NCBI GenBank assembly: GCA_003455715.1
Contig: DMQJ01000372.1
Coordinates: 1 to 11,434, forward strand
DNA: 11,434 nt
Direction of reading: 5' to 3'
From: Acidimicrobiaceae bacterium
Lineage (GTDB): Bacteria > Actinomycetota > Acidimicrobiia > Acidimicrobiales > Ilumatobacteraceae
Shown here: positions 6,269-11,434 of the stretch, in pieces
Position numbering within the stretch: the first letter of the stretch is position 1
Layout: each line of letters begins with the position of its first letter
The notes under the pieces: generated by a model
Told to the model about the DNA's origin: nothing
Seen by the model: only the letters and a program-made list of their open reading frames with translations
The model's database searches: none
Program-made: the position numbers and the translations under genes

Positions 6269-7225
6269 ATGTCCACCGCTGTCAGCCACGCCATGCCCGT
6301 CGTTGTCGACGCCCATGCCTGGAGCCACGCAACGGTGCCCAACCTCCCCATTGGAGACGAAGCGTTCGTTCAGACGGCTGGAGCCGCAGCCCGACTGATG
6401 CCGGCCGACGTGCACGACGCGCTGGTGCAGTTCGCCGATCACGGCCACCGCTCGGGCGCCCTCCTGCTGAAAGGCGTGCCGGTTGGCGAACTGCCGCCCA
6501 CTCCCCCGTCGCCCACCGCTCCGTTCCAGAAGGACCGCACCAGTGAGTTCACCTTGCTCGCTGCGGCCCGACGCCTCGGCCAGCCGGTGGGCTACGAGCC
6601 CGAGCACGGTGGCGACCTGGTGCAGAACATCGTGCCCGTGCCCACGGCCACCGACCGTCAGGTGAGCACCTCGTCGAAGGTGAACCTGATGTTCCACACC
6701 GAGGCCGCCTTTCACCCGCACCGTCCCCGGTACTTGCTGCTCATCTGCCTGCGCGGCGACCCGCAGGCGTTCACCACCCTGGCCTCCATCCGCGAGGTGC
6801 TGCCGGTTCTGCCCGAGCGCACCGTCGAAGTGCTGTTCCAGCCACGCTTCCGTACTGCCATCGACGAGAGCTACCTGCACGGCCGCGCGAACGTGCTCGG
6901 CGCGCCGATGCCCGTGCTCACCGGCACGCTCGACGACCCGACCATGGTGTTCGACGAAGACCTGATGGTGGGTCTCGACGAGGAAGCAGAGGCGGCGCTG
7001 CACACGTTGGGCGAAGCCGTCGTCGCCAACCAGATCGGCGTGTCGCTGGAGGCGGGCGATCTGCTGGTGGTCGACAACAACGTCGCCGTCCATGGCCGCA
7101 CTCCGTTCACGCCCCGCTTCGACGGCACCGACCGTTGGCTGCAGCGGGCGATGGTGGTCGCCGACCTGGCGCCCAGCGCGGCCGACCGCAACGGTCGCGT
7201 CATCACCACCGTCTTCGGTGCGTAA
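6269..7225 (+). CDS. Fe(II)/2-oxoglutarate dioxygenase, clavaminate-synthase-like (probable amino-acid beta-hydroxylase)
   Basis: A 318-residue cytoplasmic enzyme, close in length to clavaminate synthase, AsnO and VioC. It should couple 2-oxoglutarate decarboxylation to C-H hydroxylation. The Fe(II) ligands are visible: His143 and Glu145 in MFHTEAAFHP (the HxE form used by the clavaminate-synthase subgroup instead of HxD) and distal His275 in NNVAVHGRTPF. Arg289 lies 14 residues after the distal His, the position of the 2-oxoglutarate-binding Arg in VioC. Other family-like stretches are RYLLLICLRGDP (154-165) and TAIDESY (196-202). Known members act mainly on free or carrier-bound Arg, Asn, Lys or related amino acids, often at C-beta, but the substrate here cannot be read from sequence. 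It has a strong Shine-Dalgarno and is followed after 40 bp by an aldolase. Confidence 0.88.
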   Translation: MSTAVSHAMPVVVDAHAWSHATVPNLPIGDEAFVQTAGAAARLMPADVHDALVQFADHGHRSGALLLKGVPVGELPPTPPSPTAPFQKDRTSEFTLLAAARRLGQPVGYEPEHGGDLVQNIVPVPTATDRQVSTSSKVNLMFHTEAAFHPHRPRYLLLICLRGDPQAFTTLASIREVLPVLPERTVEVLFQPRFRTAIDESYLHGRANVLGAPMPVLTGTLDDPTMVFDEDLMVGLDEEAEAALHTLGEAVVANQIGVSLEAGDLLVVDNNVAVHGRTPFTPRFDGTDRWLQRAMVVADLAPSAADRNGRVITTVFGA

Positions 7226-7265
7226 CCGACACCGGTCGGTCGCGTCAGCAGGTCCACACGCCACA

Positions 7266-8336
7266 ATGGCAGCCATGAACGCCTCGTTGCCTCCCGCCCC
7301 TGCACGCGCCTTCGCCAGCGACAACGCCGCAGGCGCGCACCCGGCGGTGCTGCAGGCGGTGCTCGAGGCCAACGAGGGCCACGCGCTCGCGTATGGCGCA
7401 GATCGTTGGACGGCCGAGGCGCAGGCTCGCTTTCGCGACCTGTTCGGCCCCACCACCGAGTCGTTCCTCACGTGGAACGGCACCGGCGCGAACGTGATGG
7501 CCCTCGGCACGATGGTGCAGCCCGGCGACGCAGTGGTGTGCAGCGAATGGGCACACATCGCCGTCGACGAAACCGGTGCACCCGAGCGCTGCTTGGGCAC
7601 CAAGCTCCTGCCACAGCCCACCACCACCGCCAAGCTGGTGCCCGAGCAACTCGAGCACCTGGCCCACCTGCAGGGGGTGCAACATCACGCCCAGCCAGGC
7701 GTGGTGAGCATCACCCAGAGCACCGAGCTCGGCACCTTGTACACGCCCGACGAGGTAGCCGCCTTGTGCGACACCGCACACCGGATGGGTATGCGAGTGC
7801 ACCTCGACGGCGCCCGAATCGCGAACGCCACCGCCGCGCTCGGCGGAACGGTGGCGGCGTTACGAGCCTTCACCGTCGACGCCGGAGTGGATGTGGTGAG
7901 CTTCGGCGGCACCAAGGTTGGTGGCCTCGGTGGCGAGGCCGTGGTGTACCTCGACCCCACCCTGGCCCGCCGCGCCCAGTACGTGCGCAAGCAGGTGAAC
8001 CAGCTTCCATCGAAGATGCGGTTCGTGGCTGCACAGTTCAACGCGCTGCTCCACGACCAGCTGTGGATCACGCTCGCCGACCACTCCAACCGCATGGCCA
8101 CGCGTCTCTACGAGGCCACTCGCACCGTGCCAGGCGTGGCGTACGACGCAGCGCCTCAGGTGAACAGCGTGTTCCCGTTGCTGCCTGCGGACGCGATCGC
8201 CCCGCTCCGCGACTGGTGCTTCTTCTGGGACTGGGACGTCAGTCGCAACCAGGTGCGTTGGATGACCGCCTGGGACACCACCGAGGACGACATCGACCGC
8301 TTCGCCGCCGGCGTACGAGCATTCGTCGCTGGCTGA
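7266..8336 (+). CDS. Threonine-aldolase-family PLP enzyme (beta-hydroxy amino acid aldolase)
   Basis: A 356-residue fold-type I PLP enzyme of the beta-eliminating lyase/threonine aldolase family (ltaE-like). These enzymes cleave beta-hydroxy-alpha-amino acids to glycine and an aldehyde. Key features are the phosphate-binding GTGAN (72-76), the PLP-stacking His97 in EWAHI, Asp181 and Arg184 in HLDGAR, and the Schiff-base Lys217 in SFGGTKVGG. Length is normal for the family. The start is ambiguous: ATG 7266 and ATG 7275 are both in frame, and the nearest Shine-Dalgarno-like AGCAGG is 13 nt before the first. It follows the dioxygenase by 40 bp with no terminator, so the two are probably one transcript. 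Its natural substrate may be the hydroxylated product of that enzyme and not threonine, which is an inference from context. Confidence 0.92.
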   Translation: MAAMNASLPPAPARAFASDNAAGAHPAVLQAVLEANEGHALAYGADRWTAEAQARFRDLFGPTTESFLTWNGTGANVMALGTMVQPGDAVVCSEWAHIAVDETGAPERCLGTKLLPQPTTTAKLVPEQLEHLAHLQGVQHHAQPGVVSITQSTELGTLYTPDEVAALCDTAHRMGMRVHLDGARIANATAALGGTVAALRAFTVDAGVDVVSFGGTKVGGLGGEAVVYLDPTLARRAQYVRKQVNQLPSKMRFVAAQFNALLHDQLWITLADHSNRMATRLYEATRTVPGVAYDAAPQVNSVFPLLPADAIAPLRDWCFFWDWDVSRNQVRWMTAWDTTEDDIDRFAAGVRAFVAG

Positions 8337-8359
8337 ACCAAGAAGTTCCTGCGATGCTC

Positions 8360-8388
8360 TGGACACACACGAAACCGTGTCGTAATAT
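8360..8388 (+). promoter_or_regulatory. Strong sigma-70-type promoter of the whiB-family gene
   Basis: TGGACA (8360-8365) and TAATAT (8383-8388) are separated by exactly 17 bp and each differs from consensus at one position, making this the best promoter in the window. The spacer contains an inverted repeat, ACACG-AAAC-CGTGT (8367-8380). Transcription should begin near 8395, about 50 nt before the gene. Confidence 0.7.
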
Positions 8389-8395
8389 GACCACT

Positions 8396-8414
8396 TACTT
8401 GCTGACAGCAAGTA
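8396..8414. promoter_or_regulatory. Perfect inverted repeat TACTTGCT-GAC-AGCAAGTA at the whiB-family transcription start
   Basis: Two perfect 8-bp arms flank a 3-base centre, beginning at the predicted +1 of the strong promoter just upstream. It may be a repressor operator, or a hairpin at the very 5' end of the mRNA that protects or controls it. There is no U-run, so it is not a typical terminator for the aldolase gene. Confidence 0.6.
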
Positions 8415-8444
8415 TTTCGCAGGCTTTCGGACTTTGGGGGTTCC

Positions 8445-8750
8445 ATGGCAGCGGTAGACGTGGTGATGCACCGGGTGTACACCGACGATCGATGGATGGC
8501 GTCTGCGGCCTGTAAGGGCCTGACGCACCTGTTCTTCCCTCCCCCTGCTGAACGCCCACAGGCTCGCGACCGCCGCGAGTCGATGGCCAAAGCTGTCTGC
8601 TCGTCATGCACGGTCAACAGCACCTGCCGCGAGTTCGCTCGCACCAACCACGAGTACGGGTTCTGGGGTGGCGAAAGCGAAGACGAGCGCCACGCCGCCG
8701 GCTTCCGCCTGATCGCCCCCATCGGGGTACGCGCCCGCAACGTCGGCTGA
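8445..8750 (+). CDS. WhiB-family iron-sulfur transcriptional regulator
   Basis: A 101-residue WhiB-like protein, a family found in Actinomycetota and their phages that carries a 4Fe-4S cluster and works with the main sigma factor. The four ligands are visible: Cys23 (AACKG), then Cys52-x2-Cys55-x5-Cys61, the standard spacing. The Trp17 region (DDRWM), LFFPP (29-33) and the beta-turn GFWGG (72-76) followed by SEDER are family marks. The C-terminal tail is short and only mildly basic (RARNVG), without the Arg/Lys-rich run or AT-hook of many WhiB proteins. ATG 8445 has GGGGG 4 nt upstream. It is a single gene with its own strong promoter and a dyad in the leader. Which paralogue (WhiB1, WhiB2 and so on) it is cannot be decided here. 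Confidence 0.95.
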   Translation: MAAVDVVMHRVYTDDRWMASAACKGLTHLFFPPPAERPQARDRRESMAKAVCSSCTVNSTCREFARTNHEYGFWGGESEDERHAAGFRLIAPIGVRARNVG

Positions 8751-8791
8751 ACCTGTCGGGCGGCGAGGCTCCACTCGCGGCTCACCTCGCC

Positions 8792-8797
8792 TACCAT
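8792..8797 (+). promoter_or_regulatory. Putative -10 for a leaderless transcript of the kinase operon
   Basis: TACCAT ends 7 nt before the GTG at 8805. No Shine-Dalgarno lies in the expected place, so the mRNA probably starts at or next to the GTG. The same geometry is seen before the RpiR gene. No -35 consensus is evident. Confidence 0.4.
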
Positions 8798-8804
8798 CGG
8801 CGTC

Positions 8805-9860
8805 GTGGCCGAGTCGCTCATCCATCGCAGCGCAATCGAGGCGGCGTGGCACGCGTATGGCGACCCGCGGGAGATCGTGCTCATCGACGAGGTGAGCGCC
8901 AACGTGAGCACCAACCGGGTGTATCGGCTCCATCTCGACGAAGGGTCCACACTCATCGGCAAGGTGTCGAGCTACGGCTCGTACTTCCTGTTCTACGAAG
9001 ACCACGACCGTCTCAGCCGCACCACACAGCTGCTCCACGGCACCAGATTTGATGGCATGTTGGCCGACATCTGGCAGCGCGATGGCCGCCTCTACACCTG
9101 GTACGACCAGAAGGTGTGGGCCGTCTTCTACGACGATGTCCCCCGCCGCGATGCGCTGCCCCGTATTCTCTCCGTCGACCAGATCCGCAATCTCGGGCGG
9201 GAGATCGGCGAGTTCCATCTCGCCTGCACCGACCTCGCCCCGCAGCTACCGGCCGGATCGAAGACCATCAAGAGTGACGCCATCCACCTGCTCGATCTGC
9301 TGGAGAGCCCGTTCGCGCCCCGCAACTTCAACCTCCCGCCGGAGGCCATCGGGGTGTTGTGGAAGCACACTCACCGCTTCCTCGAGCGGCTCATCGAGTT
9401 CGGGTACGACGAGTGGCCGAAGATCCCGGTGCTCATCGACTGGAACCTCGGCAACTTCTCCGTCGACACCTCCGCCGACGGCTCCTTCCGCCTGTTCAGC
9501 CGGTGGGACTACGACTGGTTCCGCATCGAGCCGCGGCTGCTCGACTTCTACTTCCTCTCGCGCGTGTCGTCGAAAACAGGCGACCGCACCAAGTTCACCT
9601 ACGGCGCGCACACCTTGGTGGAGCCCACGTTCCTGGAGTTCCTGCGGGCGTATCGGGCGGTGTTCCCGATGGCCGACGAAGAGGTGATGTTTCTGCCCGA
9701 GGTGTATCGCTTCTTCATCCTCAACTACGTGGTGCGCGAGGGCGCCCGCTTCTTCCGGGCCGACTTGTGCACCCAGTTCCGCCGCGACGCCGTGCGCTCC
9801 TATCTCCCCCGACTCGAACAGTTCGATCCCACTCCCCTGCTGTCCACGTCCCCACGATGA
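8805..9860 (+). CDS. APH/choline-kinase-fold small-molecule kinase, substrate unknown
   Basis: A 351-residue soluble protein with the aminoglycoside-phosphotransferase fold. The probable ATP-binding Lys is Lys53 (LIGKVSSYG). A family helix reads REIGEFHLA (132-140). The catalytic loop is LIDWNLGN, with Asp212 and Asn217 at the usual five-residue spacing. The second metal-binding motif is WDYDWF (Asp235), followed by RLLDFYF. The usual HGD of the catalytic loop is LID here, so the Brenner His is missing, although the catalytic Asp and Asn remain. The protein is rich in Tyr, Phe and Trp. It is unlikely to be a resistance enzyme; metabolic kinases and unassigned proteins share this fold. It starts the kinase/acetyltransferase/ribokinase operon and overlaps the next gene by ATGA. 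Confidence 0.78.
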   Translation: MAESLIHRSAIEAAWHAYGDPREIVLIDEVSANVSTNRVYRLHLDEGSTLIGKVSSYGSYFLFYEDHDRLSRTTQLLHGTRFDGMLADIWQRDGRLYTWYDQKVWAVFYDDVPRRDALPRILSVDQIRNLGREIGEFHLACTDLAPQLPAGSKTIKSDAIHLLDLLESPFAPRNFNLPPEAIGVLWKHTHRFLERLIEFGYDEWPKIPVLIDWNLGNFSVDTSADGSFRLFSRWDYDWFRIEPRLLDFYFLSRVSSKTGDRTKFTYGAHTLVEPTFLEFLRAYRAVFPMADEEVMFLPEVYRFFILNYVVREGARFFRADLCTQFRRDAVRSYLPRLEQFDPTPLLSTSPR

Positions 9861-10432
9861 ACTGGCTCCCACTCACACTTCCTGATCGCTACGAGCACGA
9901 CGGCATCGAGTTCGTGCCACTCACTCCCGCGCTGCTGCATGCCGACTATGCGGCCGTGATGCGCGACATCCCGATGCTGCGTGCGTGGAGTGGGCAGGAC
10001 TGGCCAACCCCCGAGTTCACCGCTGCCGAGAATCTGCTCGACCTGGAGCGACACGATCGGGAACAACGCGACCGAGTCGCGCTCACGTACAGCGTTCTCC
10101 TTGGTGGAGCGGTGCAAGGTTGCATCTACGTGCATCCGTTCGAGCAGGCGTGGCGCACCCGCGACCTCGATCCGCCCGTCTTGGCGGTCGGCGACGTCGC
10201 TGTGCGCGGGTGGTTGCACGATCGCCCGGCCGTCGACCTGGTGCAAGCCACGCTCAACTTCCTGTCGGCTCCGAGGTTCGCGTTCCCTCGGTTGTGGTGG
10301 CAGACCAACGACCACTGCCCTGCGCAGATCGATGCATGCGAGCGGCTGGGTCTCACCGACGAACTGTCGGTCGACGGCACCGACCGCCGCTGGTTGACGC
10401 GAGCAGCGCCCGAGAACGGAACACAACTATGA
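9857..10432 (+). CDS. Probable GNAT-family N-acetyltransferase
   Basis: A 191-residue protein. ATG 9857 overlaps the kinase stop (ATGA), implying translational coupling. The order of elements fits the GNAT fold: an N-terminal FVPLTPALLHADYAAVM strand and helix, a helical part with DLERHDREQRDR, then a strand pair TYSVLLGG and GCIYVHPF like the central sheet of this superfamily, and a late helix with PAQIDACERLGL before the final strand. The acetyl-CoA pyrophosphate loop (QxxGxG/A) is not obvious, so the assignment is moderate. The acceptor is unknown. Its tight place between two kinases suggests all three act on one metabolite or one small set of them. The ribokinase start again overlaps its stop by ATGA. 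Confidence 0.62.
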   Translation: MNWLPLTLPDRYEHDGIEFVPLTPALLHADYAAVMRDIPMLRAWSGQDWPTPEFTAAENLLDLERHDREQRDRVALTYSVLLGGAVQGCIYVHPFEQAWRTRDLDPPVLAVGDVAVRGWLHDRPAVDLVQATLNFLSAPRFAFPRLWWQTNDHCPAQIDACERLGLTDELSVDGTDRRWLTRAAPENGTQL

Positions 10433-11292
10433 CCGAACGATTCGACGTGTGCGTGGTGGGCAGCGCCAACCTCGACCTGGTGGCGACGGTGGAACGCCTC
10501 CCGGGGCCGGGCGAGACCGTGTCGGGTACCGGGTATGCCGAGTACCCGGGCGGCAAGGGCCTCAACCAAGCTGTTGCGGCGGCACGTGGCGGCGCCCGCA
10601 CAGCGTTCGTCGGCGCTGTCGGCCGCGACGCCGCCGGCACCGCACTGCTGCAGGTGATGACGACGGATGGCATCGCCACCGACCACGTTGCCATCGTCGA
10701 CGAGCCCACCGGTCGAGCCCTAATTGGCGTGTCATCGGCGGCCGAGAACTCGATCATCGTGGTGCCCGGCGCCAACGCCACGGTCACCGCCGAGGCGCTT
10801 CCTCCAGCCACCGTGGTGCTCGCCCAACTGGAGGTGCCGGTCGATGCGGTTCGCCGTGCCTTCACCGCAGCTCGCGCGATGGGAGCCGTCACGGTGCTGA
10901 ACCCCGCCCCCGCAGCCTCGCTCCCCGACGACGTGCTGGCGCTCTGCGACATCGTGGTGCCCAACGAACACGAGGTGGAACTGCTCGGTGGCGTCGACCA
11001 TCTGCTCGCACTCGGCGTCGCTTCCGTCGTGGTCACCCTGGGGGCACGCGGCGCCGCCCTGCACACCCCTGAGGGCGACACGCCGATTGCCCCGTTCGCC
11101 GTCACCCCCGTCGACACGACGGGTGCTGGCGACACGTTCTGCGGGTCGCTGTGCGCCCGCCTCGCTGCGGGCGATGCGCTCCTCACTGCGCTCCGCTACG
11201 CAGCGGCCGCAGGGGCGTTGTGCACCACTCGAGCTGGCGCAGTTCCGTCGATCCCCACCGCTACCGAGGTACGCGAGCTGCTGGGCAGCTGA
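10429..11292 (+). CDS. rbsK: Ribokinase (PfkB family)
   Basis: A 287-residue carbohydrate kinase that should phosphorylate ribose, or a related sugar, at the 5-hydroxyl with ATP. Ribokinase signatures are clear: GSANLDLV (11-18) for sugar binding, GGKGLNQA (41-48), NPAPAA (158-163), VPNEHEVE (177-184) and the PfkB signature DTTGAGDTF (229-237) with catalytic base Asp235. It is about 20 residues shorter than E. coli RbsK; most of the loss is in the stretch between NEHE and VVTLG, where about 12 residues are missing. No ribose transporter or RbsD lies in the window. ATG 10429 overlaps the acetyltransferase stop. The 3' end overlaps a convergent reading frame. Confidence 0.92.
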   Translation: MTERFDVCVVGSANLDLVATVERLPGPGETVSGTGYAEYPGGKGLNQAVAAARGGARTAFVGAVGRDAAGTALLQVMTTDGIATDHVAIVDEPTGRALIGVSSAAENSIIVVPGANATVTAEALPPATVVLAQLEVPVDAVRRAFTAARAMGAVTVLNPAPAASLPDDVLALCDIVVPNEHEVELLGGVDHLLALGVASVVVTLGARGAALHTPEGDTPIAPFAVTPVDTTGAGDTFCGSLCARLAAGDALLTALRYAAAAGALCTTRAGAVPSIPTATEVRELLGS

Positions 11293-11434
11293 CTCGGCCG
11301 TGGCGGTGAAGCGTTCGACTCACTGCCTGTTCGCGTACCCAGCGGCGGAGCTCGATCTCGGCGTCGGCAACGGTCGGTTCGGCGTCGACGGTGACCCCCG
11401 AGCCGTGGAGCGCACGCAACGCGTCATGACCCAC
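11261..11434 (-). CDS. C-terminal fragment of a convergent gene (product uncertain)
   Basis: A minus-strand frame is open from the window edge to a TAG at 11261-11263, giving 57 residues, and overlaps the ribokinase 3' end by 32 bp. Its composition is protein-like in the upstream part (GSGVTVDAEP, then ADAEIELRRWVREQ) with GC-rich third positions. The GxGVxxDxxP pattern followed by an acidic/basic helix faintly recalls the C-terminus of chorismate-using enzymes, but the fragment is too short for an assignment. A plus-strand frame over the same bases is also open, so the strand call is not secure. Confidence 0.38.
   Translation of the reverse strand: MGHDALRALHGSGVTVDAEPTVADAEIELRRWVREQAVSRTLHRHGRVSCPAARVPR

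Noticed and set aside
6254..7633. 459-codon minus-strand frame opposite the dioxygenase and aldolase
   Set aside because: Long but antisense to two genes with intact catalytic motifs; its own composition (Val/Gly/His/Gln/Arg) shows no family pattern.
8396..8414. Inverted repeat as the terminator of the aldolase gene
   Set aside because: It lies downstream of a near-consensus promoter and has no U-run; an operator or 5' hairpin is a better reading.
7406..8515. 369-codon plus-strand frame overlapping the aldolase and WhiB genes
   Set aside because: Extremely Arg-rich out-of-frame reading of the aldolase gene that runs on into the WhiB promoter.
11301..11434. Plus-strand frame beginning at a GTG after the ribokinase
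   Set aside because: It is open to the edge, but no Shine-Dalgarno was evident and the translation shows no recognisable pattern. The minus-strand frame looks somewhat more protein-like, though neither is secure.

Overview
The window looks like chromosomal DNA from a high-GC actinobacterium, most likely of the class Acidimicrobiia. It contains a WhiB-family iron-sulfur regulator, which is an Actinomycetota hallmark. It also has a NarL-type two-component pair with a multi-pass sensor, Pro/Thr-rich linkers in an exported peptidoglycan-binding protein, and several starts with no Shine-Dalgarno but a -10-like TANNNT hexamer 6-7 nt upstream. Base composition is about 65-68% GC by eye. It dips to roughly 58% in one lipoprotein gene around 4918-5292. 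No tRNA, rRNA, CRISPR array, insertion sequence or phage gene was found, and there is no gene-free stretch longer than about 175 bases.

Layout, left to right. (1) 1-1001, minus: a secreted protein with three peptidoglycan-binding domains, cut by the window edge. (2) 1175-3284, plus, divergent from (1): a 50-residue mini-ORF, a sensor histidine kinase and a NarL/LuxR response regulator, joined by overlapping start and stop codons. (3) 3365-4423, plus: a membrane diguanylate cyclase (GGEEF, with an inhibitory RxxD site). (4) 4482-6173, minus: a small Cys4 zinc-knuckle/coiled-coil protein, a small lipoprotein and a MurR/RpiR-family regulator. (5) 6269-8336, plus, divergent from the RpiR gene: a clavaminate-synthase-like Fe(II)/2-oxoglutarate dioxygenase followed by a threonine-aldolase-type PLP enzyme. 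A perfect 16-bp palindrome lies at the predicted start of transcription. (6) 8445-8750, plus: WhiB, behind a near-consensus promoter and a perfect 19-bp inverted repeat. (7) 8805-11292, plus: an APH-fold small-molecule kinase, a GNAT-type acetyltransferase and a ribokinase, coupled by two ATGA overlaps. (8) 11261-11434, minus: the probable C-terminal end of a convergent gene.

How the parts may work together. The kinase/regulator pair next to an exported peptidoglycan-binding protein suggests envelope sensing. The most interesting unit is the RpiR-dioxygenase-aldolase cassette. A family that beta-hydroxylates amino acids is followed directly by a family that cleaves beta-hydroxy amino acids to glycine and an aldehyde. 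This is the same two-step logic as trimethyllysine to 4-trimethylaminobutyraldehyde in carnitine biosynthesis, but here it would be a compact regulated bacterial operon with an unknown substrate. That pathway is inferred from family membership and gene order; the sequence does not show the substrate.
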